A DNA stretch of 41,647 bases, from assembly GCA_029255105.1 (NCBI GenBank), contig JAQWWH010000086.1:1-41647 (forward strand). The letters run 5' to 3'. Origin of the DNA: Flavimaricola sp. (GTDB lineage Bacteria > Pseudomonadota > Alphaproteobacteria > Rhodobacterales > Rhodobacteraceae). Made by a program: the position numbers and the translations under genes. Each line of letters opens with the position of its first letter. Within the stretch, counting starts at the first letter, position 1. The notes under the pieces are model-generated. The model was not told the DNA's origin. It searched no databases and worked only from the letters and a program-made list of their open reading frames with translations. Shown piece after piece: positions 33,652-41,647 of the stretch.

Positions 33652-35256
33652 ATGCAACATTTCAGAGGAGTGGGGACGGCTGCCGCCATTGCGGTCAGTC
33701 TGCTCGCGGCACCGACCGGTGCGCAGAATATTTCGGCTCCCGGCGAGAGCACCAGTGGCTCCTATGCTGACTACATGAAGACCGTGTATGCACGCGCGGG
33801 CTATCCCGAGCTGCTTCAGCTGTCGTTAACAACGTTTGATAATGAATTTGATCTGCATGGCATGGCCGCCGAAAGTTGGGAGCAGTCGGAGGATGGCCTG
33901 ACTTGGACGTTCAATCTCCGTGAAGGGCTGACTTTTTCCGACGGACATCCGTTGACCGCCAGCGACTACGTCTTTGCCATGCAGCGCGCGGCGACGTCGG
34001 GATATGACTTTGCATGGTACTGGGGTTTCGCCGGCGGCATCGAAGGCTGGGGTCCTGTGACCGCGGGAGACGCAGGCATCGAAGCGCTGGGGGTCCGCGC
34101 CATCGACGAACTGACCATCGAGGTGAAAACTGAGACTCCCAAGCCTTACCTGCCCTCTGTCGTCTCGCTTTGGTATGCGGTGCCCGAGCATGCCGTAGAA
34201 GCGTTCGGCGATGACTACGCCGCCAACGTGGACACCATGGTAACGTCCGGCGCTTACATGATGCAAAGCTGGGAAAAGTCCAACAACGCCATGACCCTGG
34301 TCCGCAACCCGGAATACCGGGGGCCCTGGCCGGGACTGGAGGAAGAGCTGTTCATCGACCCCAGCCTTGGTGCCGCCGAAGTCGGCCTGCCCGCCTACAT
34401 GGCCGGTGAGGTGGACTTCACTGCACTGAACGCCGGTCAGATCCCGTTCATGGAGGCGCGGTTCCCAGACGAGATCCGACAGAACGCGATTTTTGCGATC
34501 TCCTACATCTCGTTCGACCTGGAAAGCCCGCCGTTCGACAATGTCGATGTGCGCCGCGCCCTTTGGCATGCGATCGACCGTGAAGAGTTGACTTCGACGG
34601 TTCTGCGCAACCTTGCCGTTCCGGGGCGCTCGCTGCTTTCGCCGTCTTTCCCCGGATACAACCAGGAGATCGCCGATCAGGCGGTCTTTGACCCTGAGCG
34701 CGCGCGCGCATATCTGGCTGAGGCTGGGTATCCGGACGGCGAGGGCTTCCCTGAGGTCGAGATCTGGTACCGCGATCAGGGCGGCTACAATGGGGCGATC
34801 ACCGCGCCGATGCTTCAGTATCTGCAGGCTGAGTTCCAGGAGCATCTTGGCATCACTATGAACATCCGTATTTTGCCGCTGCAGGACTGGATGGCCGGCC
34901 TGATGAACAAGGAAAACAACCTGTTCCTCGCGCCCTATGAGTACGACTACATCGACCCGTCGAACTTCTACGGCATCTTCTACAATGGCGGTCGTCACGA
35001 TCACCGCAACCCGGACTATGACGCGCTGGTTGCTGCCGCAGACAGCAACCCGGTCTGGGAGGAGCGCCTTGCCCTCTACCAACAGGCAGAGCAGGTGCTC
35101 ATCGATACCGCGGCGATCATCCCGATCGTGCATCCGATCCAGATGTTCGCTGTGAGCGACCGTCTGTCCGGTGCCGGCGTCGAGCCGAATTCGGCTGGCA
35201 TGACACCTCTCAGCCGGTTGGTGCCATTCTTCTACGCCCATACCCAGGCAGAATAG
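33652..35256 (+). CDS. ABC transporter solute-binding protein, family 5 (peptide/opine type)
   Basis: Periplasmic protein of 534 residues. A signal peptide (about 1-24, cleaved near GAQ-N) precedes the SBP_bac_5 fold. Recognisable segments are MAAESWEQSEDGLTWTFNLR and LTFSDGHPLTASDYVFAMQR, the family's N-terminal signature. DVRRALWHAIDREEL, near residue 300, is another. The family captures di- and oligopeptides, nickel complexes, opines and other amino compounds, so the ligand is not fixed. It heads an operon with two ATPases, two permeases and an enzyme. A hairpin follows the stop codon. Confidence 0.92.
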   Translation: MQHFRGVGTAAAIAVSLLAAPTGAQNISAPGESTSGSYADYMKTVYARAGYPELLQLSLTTFDNEFDLHGMAAESWEQSEDGLTWTFNLREGLTFSDGHPLTASDYVFAMQRAATSGYDFAWYWGFAGGIEGWGPVTAGDAGIEALGVRAIDELTIEVKTETPKPYLPSVVSLWYAVPEHAVEAFGDDYAANVDTMVTSGAYMMQSWEKSNNAMTLVRNPEYRGPWPGLEEELFIDPSLGAAEVGLPAYMAGEVDFTALNAGQIPFMEARFPDEIRQNAIFAISYISFDLESPPFDNVDVRRALWHAIDREELTSTVLRNLAVPGRSLLSPSFPGYNQEIADQAVFDPERARAYLAEAGYPDGEGFPEVEIWYRDQGGYNGAITAPMLQYLQAEFQEHLGITMNIRILPLQDWMAGLMNKENNLFLAPYEYDYIDPSNFYGIFYNGGRHDHRNPDYDALVAAADSNPVWEERLALYQQAEQVLIDTAAIIPIVHPIQMFAVSDRLSGAGVEPNSAGMTPLSRLVPFFYAHTQAE

Positions 35257-35273
35257 GGACGCCTCCCGTCCTT

Positions 35274-35306
35274 TGCCCCCGGGCCATTTGGTCGGGGGGC
35301 ACTTTT
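35274..35306 (+). terminator. Hairpin between binding-protein and ATPase genes
   Basis: TGCCCCC (35274-35280) pairs with GGGGGCA (35295-35301), followed by CTTTTTC. The shape is that of a Rho-independent terminator inside the operon. It probably lets only part of the transcripts continue into the ATPase and permease genes. Confidence 0.6.
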
Positions 35307-35324
35307 TCGACAAAGGCCCTTAGT

Positions 35325-36305
35325 ATGTCCGCATTCCCAGCGCCCCCCCTCGTCGACATTCGCGACCTGTCCGTCAGCTTTCCGCAGCATGACGGCGTAG
35401 TGCAGGCCGTCCGTGGCGTAACTTTGCACGTGGACACTGGTGAAAGCATTGGCATCGTGGGCGAAAGTGGTTCAGGCAAATCTGTGTCCTGCATGGCAGT
35501 CCTGCGGTTACTGCGCAGCCCGCCCGCACGGATCGAGGCCACGGCCCTGTCGCTGGGCGGCGTCGACATGATTTCCGCAGACAACCGCCAGATCGCCGAC
35601 ACGCGGGGCCGGGTTGCCGCCATGATCTTTCAGGACCCGATGACCGCCTTCGATCCGGTCTTTACCATCGGCCAGCAGATCGTTGAGACGATCCGTGTCC
35701 ATCGTGCAGTCAGCAAGGCCGAGGCCCGATCTGAGGCACAGACGCTGCTGACGCGGGTGGAAATCCGAAATCCTGCTTCGATACTCGACAGTTTTCCGCA
35801 TCAATTGTCGGGGGGCATGTTGCAGCGGGCGATGATTGCGATGGCGCTGTCCTGCCGCCCGCAAATCCTGTTTGCCGATGAGCCCACGACTGCGCTCGAT
35901 GTGACAGTTCAAGCCCAGATCCTCCAGTTGATCAAGCAGTTGCAGGCGGAATTCGGCATGGGCCTGATCATGGTCACGCATGACCTCGGTGTCGTGGCAG
36001 AGACAGTGGACCGCGTGGTGGTGATGTATGGCGGCAAAGTCATGGAACAGGCCCCAGTGCAGGACATTTTCGACAGCCCTGCGCATCCCTATACGCGCGC
36101 GCTCTTGGCCTCGATGCCGGGGCAGGGTGGCGGGCGGCAGCGGCTGATAGAGATCCCTGGCGCCTCGCCCAATCCCGCCAACCCGCCAACGGGCTGTCCG
36201 TTCCATCCGCGCTGTACCCTCGCCGACGCCCAGTGCGCCGCCGCGATGCCCGCCATGTCGCAGACGGGCCCGTCGCGGCAGGCCGCATGCTGGAAGCTGG
36301 CATGA
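35325..36305 (+). CDS. Peptide-type ABC transporter ATPase (DppD/OppD-like)
   Basis: Cytoplasmic ATPase of 326 residues. Walker A GESGSGKS is at about 47-54, the signature LSGGMLQRAMIAMAL near 165, and Walker B ILFADEPTTALD near 185, followed by the His-switch segment VTHDLGVVAETVD. The C-terminal NPPTGCPFHPRC is the oligopeptide-transporter ATPase tail. It pairs with the next ATPase; their genes overlap by four bases (ATGA). Confidence 0.93.
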   Translation: MSAFPAPPLVDIRDLSVSFPQHDGVVQAVRGVTLHVDTGESIGIVGESGSGKSVSCMAVLRLLRSPPARIEATALSLGGVDMISADNRQIADTRGRVAAMIFQDPMTAFDPVFTIGQQIVETIRVHRAVSKAEARSEAQTLLTRVEIRNPASILDSFPHQLSGGMLQRAMIAMALSCRPQILFADEPTTALDVTVQAQILQLIKQLQAEFGMGLIMVTHDLGVVAETVDRVVVMYGGKVMEQAPVQDIFDSPAHPYTRALLASMPGQGGGRQRLIEIPGASPNPANPPTGCPFHPRCTLADAQCAAAMPAMSQTGPSRQAACWKLA

Positions 36306-37246
36306 CGGCCGCGCTGGAACTGCGAGGGCTTTGCAAAAGCTATCCGCTGCGTGACCCCAACGGCTGGCTGCCGCGCTACCGCGAGCTGCGAGTCGTCCGC
36401 GACGTCGACCTGACGGTCGAGAGCAACAGCATCGTCGGGCTGGTAGGCGAATCTGGCTCGGGCAAGACCACGACCGGCATGATGGCCCTGCGCCTGACGG
36501 AACCGACCGCGGGGCGCATCCTTGTAGGCGGGCAGGACATCACCAGGATGGAGGCCGCCGCGCTGAAACCGTTCCGGGCAAAGATGCAGGTGGTGTTTCA
36601 GGACAGCTATTCCGCGCTCGACCCGATGTTCACCCTGGCGCAGATCGTGGCGGAGCCGCTGCATGTCCACGGGCGCGGCAGCGCCCGTGAACAGACCGAA
36701 ACCGCACTCGACTGGTTGGAACGCGTGGGCCTGCACCGGTCCTACGGCAGCCGCTATCCGCACGAACTGTCCGGCGGCCAGCGGCAGCGCGTCGCCATCG
36801 CCCGCGCGCTGGTCCTGCGCCCTGATGTCCTGATCGCGGACGAGCCGACTTCGGCGCTCGATGTGTCGGTAAAGGCGCAGATCATCAACCTGTTGCAGGA
36901 TTTGCAGGCCGAAATGGGCCTGTCGATCCTGTTCATCAGCCATGACTTGTCGGTGGTGCGGTCCCTCACGGACAAGGTCGCCGTGATGTTCAACGGCCGC
37001 ATCGTTGAGGAGGCGGCAACAGAGGACATCTTTATCCGCCCGCAGCATCCCTACACCCGCAGCCTGCTGGATGCGATCCCGGTCCTGAACCCGCGCGACC
37101 GCAGGGACCGCGTGTTCCGCTCGCGCGAGGACCTGGAGGCCGACATTCCCCGGCTGTCGGCGGTGGCTACTGGGCTACCCCCCGCGCCCACCCCGCGGCT
37201 GATCCCGCACGGGCCGGGCCACCGCTACGAGGCCCTCGTGCAATGA
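36302..37246 (+). CDS. Peptide-type ABC transporter ATPase (DppF/OppF-like)
   Basis: ATPase of 314 residues with Walker A GESGSGKTT, signature LSGGQRQRVAIARAL, Walker B LIADEPTSALD and switch SHDLSVVRSLTD. The start at 36302 is set by the ATGA overlap with the previous stop; an in-frame ATG at 36233 lies deep in the previous gene. The C-terminal tail is shorter than in DppF and lacks the full cysteine motif. It forms the ATPase pair of the importer. Confidence 0.92.
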   Translation: MTAALELRGLCKSYPLRDPNGWLPRYRELRVVRDVDLTVESNSIVGLVGESGSGKTTTGMMALRLTEPTAGRILVGGQDITRMEAAALKPFRAKMQVVFQDSYSALDPMFTLAQIVAEPLHVHGRGSAREQTETALDWLERVGLHRSYGSRYPHELSGGQRQRVAIARALVLRPDVLIADEPTSALDVSVKAQIINLLQDLQAEMGLSILFISHDLSVVRSLTDKVAVMFNGRIVEEAATEDIFIRPQHPYTRSLLDAIPVLNPRDRRDRVFRSREDLEADIPRLSAVATGLPPAPTPRLIPHGPGHRYEALVQ

Positions 37247-37259
37247 GAAAGGCCGCACT

Positions 37260-38192
37260 GTGATCCCCTTCATCCTGCGCCGGCTGTTCTCAGTCTCAGT
37301 CACCTTTGTGATCGTGTCGATCCTGATTTTCACGATGATGCATTCCATCCCGGGCGGCCCGTTCGACGCCGGCGACATGCCCTTGCCGCCAGAGGTCCGG
37401 GCGCGGCTGAACGAACGCTACGGCCTCGACCAGTCGCTGGTGACGCAATACATCAACTACATGGGCGGCGTGCTGCGGTTCGACTTCGGCATCCCTTTTC
37501 AAAGCCCGGGCGAAACCGTGCTGGAACTACTGGGCCGCGCCTGGGTCCCGAGCCTCGTTCTGGGCGGCCTTGGCGTTCTGATCGGAACGCCGTTGGGCAT
37601 CCTTCTGGGCATCGCGGCGGCCCTGCGCCGCAACACGTGGATCGATTATCTCGCGTCCGCCGTGGCGACGCTGGGCCTCACGATCCCGGTCTTCGTGACC
37701 TCGATGATCATGATCCTTGTCTTCGCCGTCTGGCTGAACTGGGTGCCGGCATCGGGCTGGGGGGCGCCGGACAAATGGATCCTGCCAATCGCAGCCTATG
37801 CGACGATCCCGATGGCTACCTATGCCCGCTACACCCGGTCGGCGATGCTCGATACGCTGAACAAGCCCTTCGTGACGGTCCTGCGGGCCAAGGGGCTGTC
37901 GGAAACCCGGATCATCTATCAGCATGTCCTGCGCAATTCCGCGATCCCCATGGTCACGGTGTTTTTGCCGATGTTCATAGGCACCGCGACGGGATCGATC
38001 TTTGTCGAGGCGATCTTCCGGGTGCCGGGGCTTGGCGCCTATTTCGTGTCGTCGATCCGCACCCGGGACTATCCGCTGGAAATGGCGCTGATGCTGATGC
38101 TTACGGTGATGTTCTGCCTGGCCTACCTGATCTCGGACATCCTTTACGCCTGGCTGAACCCGCGGATTCGGGCCGGAGGGCGGAAGGGATGA
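37260..38192 (+). CDS. Peptide-type ABC transporter permease (DppB-like)
   Basis: Membrane protein of 310 residues starting at a GTG with AGAAAGG just upstream. The N-terminal helix segment (FILRRLFSVSVTFVIVSILI) and IPGGPFDAG are typical of DppB/OppB. The conserved cytoplasmic EAA-like loop reads LRAKGLSETRIIYQHVLRNS. About six helices are present. Its stop overlaps the next start (ATGA). Confidence 0.92.
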   Translation: MIPFILRRLFSVSVTFVIVSILIFTMMHSIPGGPFDAGDMPLPPEVRARLNERYGLDQSLVTQYINYMGGVLRFDFGIPFQSPGETVLELLGRAWVPSLVLGGLGVLIGTPLGILLGIAAALRRNTWIDYLASAVATLGLTIPVFVTSMIMILVFAVWLNWVPASGWGAPDKWILPIAAYATIPMATYARYTRSAMLDTLNKPFVTVLRAKGLSETRIIYQHVLRNSAIPMVTVFLPMFIGTATGSIFVEAIFRVPGLGAYFVSSIRTRDYPLEMALMLMLTVMFCLAYLISDILYAWLNPRIRAGGRKG

Positions 38193-39082
38193 CCGACCTG
38201 ACCACTCTGCCGGGCGCCGTCCCCGATCATCGCCAGCGCAGCCCGCTGCACTTTGCCTGGCGTCGGTTTGTAGCGAACAAGGCCGCTGTCGTGGGCGGGG
38301 CTGTGCTGATCCTGCTGATCCTGATGGCCGTCTTCGCCCCCCTGATTACGAAATCCCCCCCGACGGCGCAGGATTTCCTCGGCGAGGCGCTGGCGTTCCC
38401 CTCCGCTGGGCACTGGTTCGGCGTCGACGACCTCGGCCGCGATTTCTTCAGCCGTATCGTCTATGGCGCGCGGGTGTCTTTGTCGATCGGGTTTTCGGCG
38501 GCGGTTTTCTCGGTCCTGATCGGCATCCCATTGGGTGCGCTGGCGGGATATTACGAGGGCCGCATCGACTGGATCGTCATGCGCATCATCGAGATCTTCT
38601 CGGTCGTGCCGCCGCTCTTGGCCGCTATGTTGCTGGGGGCGTTGGTTGGTGGCGGGTACTGGATGATCATCTTCATCGCCGGGCTGTTTGGCTGGGTGCA
38701 AGTCTGCCTCTTGGTCCGCGCCCAGATTAAAGCTTTCAAGGAAAAGGAATTCGTTCGCGCCGCGCAGGCTCTGGGCGCCAGCCCCGGATACATTATCCGC
38801 CGCCACCTGATCCCCAATTCCGTCTCGCCGATTATCGTGGGCTTCGTGCTGGCGATCCCGCTGGCGATGATGCTTGAGGCCTCGCTCAGCTTCCTCGGCG
38901 TCGGGGTCCCGCCGCCGACGCCGTCCTGGGGCCAGATGATCAACACCGGCATGAGCTTCATGTATTTCTACTGGCACCTCGCAGTGTTTCCCACCCTTGC
39001 ACTGGCTGTTACTGTTATGGCGACCACGCTCTTTGGCGACGGTCTGCGAGATGCCCTTGATCCAACCTTGAAAGGGAAGTGA
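38189..39082 (+). CDS. Peptide-type ABC transporter permease (DppC-like)
   Basis: Membrane protein of 297 residues. HWFGVDDLGRDFFSRIVYGA is the DppC/OppC hallmark. The EAA loop is VRAAQALGASPGYIIRRHLI, and LEASLSFLGVGVPPPTPSWG is the conserved C-terminal segment. About six helices are present. The start at 38189 overlaps the previous stop and precedes the family's usual N-terminus (the frame is open further upstream inside the DppB gene). It pairs with the DppB-like permease. Its own stop overlaps the GTG of the next gene. Confidence 0.92.
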   Translation: MTDLTTLPGAVPDHRQRSPLHFAWRRFVANKAAVVGGAVLILLILMAVFAPLITKSPPTAQDFLGEALAFPSAGHWFGVDDLGRDFFSRIVYGARVSLSIGFSAAVFSVLIGIPLGALAGYYEGRIDWIVMRIIEIFSVVPPLLAAMLLGALVGGGYWMIIFIAGLFGWVQVCLLVRAQIKAFKEKEFVRAAQALGASPGYIIRRHLIPNSVSPIIVGFVLAIPLAMMLEASLSFLGVGVPPPTPSWGQMINTGMSFMYFYWHLAVFPTLALAVTVMATTLFGDGLRDALDPTLKGK

Positions 39083-40272
39083 TCTTGTCCTCGACGCGCC
39101 TCGCCCCCCAGTTTCTCCTTGATCCGGAGGTAACGTTCCTGAACCATGGGTCATTTGGGGCCTGCCCTAAACCGGTGTTCGACGCCTATCAGGCCTGGCA
39201 GTTGAAACTCGAACGCCAGCCCGTGGCCTTTCTCGATCCCGACCGCGGCTATGCCTCCTGGATGCACGATAGCCGGAAGGCACTTGCAGCTGTCGTAGGC
39301 GCGCGGCCGGACGATATTGTGGGTGTCCTGAACGCAACCGTTGGCCTTAACATCGTGGCGCAATCGCTGCCGCTGCAACCGGGCGACGAGATCCTTACCA
39401 CGGACCACGAATACGCAGCGCTGGAAAAGACCTGGGCATACGTCGCCCGCCGCACCGGTGCGTTGGTCCGGGTCGTAGAAGTGCCTTTACCGCTGGTCTC
39501 AGAGGAGGCCTATACCCAAGCGCTCCTCTCGGCGATGACGCCCCGCACTCGCGTCCTTTTCCTCAGCCACATCACCTCGCCCACTGCGCTTTTGTTTCCG
39601 ATCAAGGCCGCCGTTGAGGAGGCCCGCCAGCGCGGCATCTGGACCGTGATTGACGGCGCGCATACGCCGGGCCACATCCCGCTTGATCTGACAGCGCTGG
39701 GCGCGGATTTCTATGCCGGCAACTGCCACAAATGGCTGATGGCCCCCAAGGGTTCGGCCTTCCTTCATGTCCGGACAGAGCTTCAGGACATCATCAACCC
39801 GCTGGTCATTAGCCATGGCTGGACGGCCAACCGGGTCGAGCCGGGCCCCTTCGGCGGCACGTCGTTTATCGATGCGGTGGAATTCCAGGGTACCCGCGAT
39901 CCTGCCGCTTGGCTGACGGTGCCGGATGCGATCTTGTTCCGTCAAAACAACGACTGGGATGCGGTGGCGCGCGACTGTCAGACGATGGCGCAGGAAACCG
40001 CCGCGCGCGTCGCCCAGTTCACAGGCCTGGAGCCGTTTTCCCGCGCCGAATTCTGCGCGCCACAGATGGTGGCGATGCCCGTGCCCTGCACCGACCCGAT
40101 TGTGCTGAAACAGGACCTACTGTCCCGGTACGGCATCGAAATTCCCTGTTTCGACTGGAAGGACGCTTACACCATTGTCCGCCTGTCCGTTCAGGGCTAT
40201 AATACGTGTAGGCAGATGGACATGCTGGTTGAGGCCCTGATCGATATCCTTAACCTGACTAAGGCTGCATGA
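39079..40272 (+). CDS. Class V aminotransferase-fold PLP enzyme (isopenicillin-N epimerase-like)
   Basis: A PLP enzyme of 397 residues. TFLNHGSFGACP is the N-terminal hallmark of the isopenicillin-N epimerase-like branch. VIDGAHTPGH holds the Asp that pairs with the cofactor ring nitrogen, and NCHKWLMAPKGSAFL holds the PLP-binding Lys218. The branch includes epimerases, desulfurases and lyases, and the label does not imply beta-lactam synthesis. The GTG start overlaps the permease stop, so it is translationally coupled to the importer and probably acts on the imported compound, likely an amino acid or peptide derivative. Confidence 0.88.
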   Translation: MILSSTRLAPQFLLDPEVTFLNHGSFGACPKPVFDAYQAWQLKLERQPVAFLDPDRGYASWMHDSRKALAAVVGARPDDIVGVLNATVGLNIVAQSLPLQPGDEILTTDHEYAALEKTWAYVARRTGALVRVVEVPLPLVSEEAYTQALLSAMTPRTRVLFLSHITSPTALLFPIKAAVEEARQRGIWTVIDGAHTPGHIPLDLTALGADFYAGNCHKWLMAPKGSAFLHVRTELQDIINPLVISHGWTANRVEPGPFGGTSFIDAVEFQGTRDPAAWLTVPDAILFRQNNDWDAVARDCQTMAQETAARVAQFTGLEPFSRAEFCAPQMVAMPVPCTDPIVLKQDLLSRYGIEIPCFDWKDAYTIVRLSVQGYNTCRQMDMLVEALIDILNLTKAA

Positions 40273-40302
40273 TCACCGCAACAGGACGGAAGAAAAGATT
40301 GC

Positions 40303-41037
40303 ATGCTGCACGACGGACCCTTGTCCTATCTGGAACCGATCGAGAATCGGTCCCGGGGTGAGGCAATACTTGAGGCGCTAGCCCGGATGATCCACCAGGC
40401 AGATCTCGGCGTCGGGGACCGCTTGCCGCCAGAGGTCATGATGGCCGACCAGCTGGGCGTGGGCCGGTCGACAATACGCGAGGCGCTCAATCGCTGGGAA
40501 GGGCTGGGCCTGATCCGCCGCCGCCGGGGTGACGGCACCTATCTTACAGCTCCGATCCCTGATCCAGAGGGGCCGGTCCCGCTTTTGATCAAGCTGGAGG
40601 CAGAGGCGGTCCTGAGGTTGCTTGAAGTGCGGCGAACCCTAGAGCGTGATGCCGCTAGACATGCCGCCACCCGCGCCAGCGCGTTTCAACGGTCCGAGAT
40701 CAGTCGGCTGTGCGGGATCCTGCTATCCATTGTCGAGAGGGGGCAGAATTACCATGCCGCAGACAGGCAGTTTCATGAAGCGATCTTTGAAGCATCGGGC
40801 AATCCATTGTTCGGGCACATTCTGTCCCGCCTGAACATTGCCTTCGAGGCAAGCGAAGACTCACCGTTCAAGCGCCGCGCATTTGGTCTGGCCAGTTTTC
40901 CGTTCCACCGCACGCTGGCTGATGCAATCGCGGACCGTGATCCCGATGGTGCGGCTCTTGCGGTCAATAGGCTTCTGGACGCGGTCGACGCCGAAGTGCA
41001 CCTGATCATGGTCGACGGTCCCCCGCCAACCCATTGA
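40303..41037 (+). CDS. GntR-family transcriptional regulator, FadR/FCD type
   Basis: A regulator of 244 residues. The winged helix covers about 18-85, with LPPEVMMADQLGVGRSTIRE and ALNRWEGLGLIRRRRGDGTY. The all-helical FCD ligand domain follows, with metal-binding histidines likely in DRQFHEAIF and FHRTLADAI. Such proteins repress catabolic operons until an acid or amino compound binds. It lies 30 bases after the enzyme gene on the same strand, which makes it the likely regulator of this operon. Confidence 0.9.
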   Translation: MLHDGPLSYLEPIENRSRGEAILEALARMIHQADLGVGDRLPPEVMMADQLGVGRSTIREALNRWEGLGLIRRRRGDGTYLTAPIPDPEGPVPLLIKLEAEAVLRLLEVRRTLERDAARHAATRASAFQRSEISRLCGILLSIVERGQNYHAADRQFHEAIFEASGNPLFGHILSRLNIAFEASEDSPFKRRAFGLASFPFHRTLADAIADRDPDGAALAVNRLLDAVDAEVHLIMVDGPPPTH

Positions 41038-41078
41038 ATTTTTTGCGCTTTGAATTCTGCGCTACCCCTGCCACTACA

Positions 41079-41100
41079 ACACCGTCACACCGTCACACCG
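41079..41100. repeat. Short tandem repeat, unit ACACCGTC
   Basis: ACACCGTC occurs twice in tandem followed by ACACCG (2.75 copies), in the 223-base gap between the regulator and the IS630-type fragment. It is probably replication slippage; the rest of the gap shows no gene. Confidence 0.5.
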
Positions 41101-41260
41101 CACATCGCTCTGGGTTACCGTCCACCAGCGCCCAAAAGCATTGTCCCGATAGACCAAATGCCGACCAAGCATTAGAGCGTATCGCGCATGATCGGATCCA
41201 GGATTCCATTAGCGACCGTGCTGTGGTTCTCCGCCTTTGAGGTAGATTTGGGGTTCAGTG

Positions 41261-41533
41261 ATGGGCAAACCGCATCCTGTAGAGTTGCGTAAACGTGCCG
41301 TGTGGTTTGTTGAGCAGGGCTTTACGCACACCGAGACTGCACGGCGGATCTGGGTTTTGATCAGGTTTGTCAACGACATGGTGCGTCTCTGGCGAGAGAC
41401 TTGCTCGCTTGCGCCGATGCGGCAGGGCAATCCCGGTCGTGGCAAGCTGACAGGTGTAACGGATTGGGTGCGCAGACGGATCACCGCGCAGCCCGATCTG
41501 ACAAATGACGTGCTAACGGCGGAACTGGCGTAA
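41261..41533 (+). pseudogene. IS630-family transposase, N-terminal fragment
   Basis: The frame of 90 residues begins MGKPHPVELRKRAVWFVEQG and continues with TARRIW, FVNDMVRLWRET, RQGNPGRGKL and AQPDLTNDVLTAELA. This is the helix-turn-helix and linker part of IS630-type transposases; the DDE catalytic domain is missing. The frame ends exactly where GTAAGCG, an IS66-type end, begins, so an IS66 insertion cut it. The rest may lie beyond the window. Confidence 0.78.
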
Positions 41534-41647
41534 GCGTTTCCTGGCCCGCACCTTCCCAATTCTGACCTGACCTGAGATTTCGCACCTGACGGAGATTAGG
41601 GCGGGAGTTTCGCGATGGCGACTACGGGTGAGTTACTCAGGGACTAT
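41530..41647 (+). mobile_element. Left end of an IS66-family element (runs off the window)
   Basis: GTAAGCG at 41530 is the characteristic terminal sequence of IS66 elements. The tnpA start codon follows 85 bases later. The element interrupts an IS630-type transposase gene and continues beyond the window. The same layout is seen in the decayed copy at 32725. Confidence 0.7.
41615..41647 (+). CDS. tnpA: IS66 TnpA-like protein, first 11 codons (partial)
   Basis: The ATG at 41615 opens MATTGELLRDY, cut by the window end. It resembles the decayed frame at 32810 (KATKGEPSRAY) and is preceded by the same GCGGGAGTTTCGCGA. TnpA of IS66 is a small helix-turn-helix accessory protein. The call rests on position and on the comparison with the decayed copy. 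Confidence 0.55.
   Translation, partial: MATTGELLRDY

Noticed and set aside
31655..40272. A beta-lactam (clavam-like) pathway suggested by an amidinohydrolase and an isopenicillin-N epimerase-like enzyme
   Set aside because: Both families are broad, no synthetase or synthase of such a pathway is present, and the operon layout is that of import and catabolism.

Overview
The window looks like chromosomal DNA of a marine alphaproteobacterium of the Rhodobacteraceae (Roseobacter group). The reasons are high GC, a DctB/DctD-linked DctPQM TRAP transporter whose binding protein closely resembles the Rhodobacter C4-dicarboxylate type, an M10/RTX protease, a HesB plus MIP18-type SufT pair, and a 20-base intergenic motif (GCCTCCGGCGGGGATATTTA) of a kind I associate with this family. 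This assignment is inference from protein resemblance; there is no rRNA in the window.

Bases 1-21621 are a well-kept core region. It holds the end of an Lrp-type regulator, a cytochrome P450, a two-component system (dctB and a degenerate dctD-like regulator), a GFA-type zinc protein, the dctP-dctQ-dctM transporter with two strong hairpins between dctP and dctQ, then tpiA, a SufA/IscA-type protein, sufT and an aquaporin on the minus strand. After these come an FMN-binding glutamate-synthase-like protein, an MFS transporter, tgt, lon, an HU-like protein, tRNA-Val(CAC), an M10 RTX metalloprotease, a histidine phosphatase and tRNA-Val(UAC).

Bases 21622-28424 are a defective integrated phage-like element next to tRNA-Val(UAC). 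A tyrosine integrase lies just inside the tRNA end. Behind it, all on the minus strand, is a replication-type module: an AEP primase, a helicase remnant, a dCMP deaminase stub and several phage-type proteins of unknown role. At least four genes carry deletion or frameshift scars, no structural genes remain, and no second attachment site was found in the window.

Bases 28425-33650 are an accessory zone packed with insertion-sequence debris: IS481-type fragments, an IS5-type element with a dead transposase, an IS66-type stub and a truncated lysis-type lipoprotein gene. Two intact host-type genes sit here, a DMT-family exporter and a ureohydrolase, beside a TauE-family gene cut short.

Bases 33652-41037 hold a tightly packed operon: a family 5 solute-binding protein, two ABC ATPases, two permeases, a class V aminotransferase-fold enzyme and a GntR/FadR-type regulator. 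It probably imports and breaks down one peptide-like or amino compound. The right edge is an IS630-type transposase stub interrupted by the start of an IS66-type element that runs out of the window.
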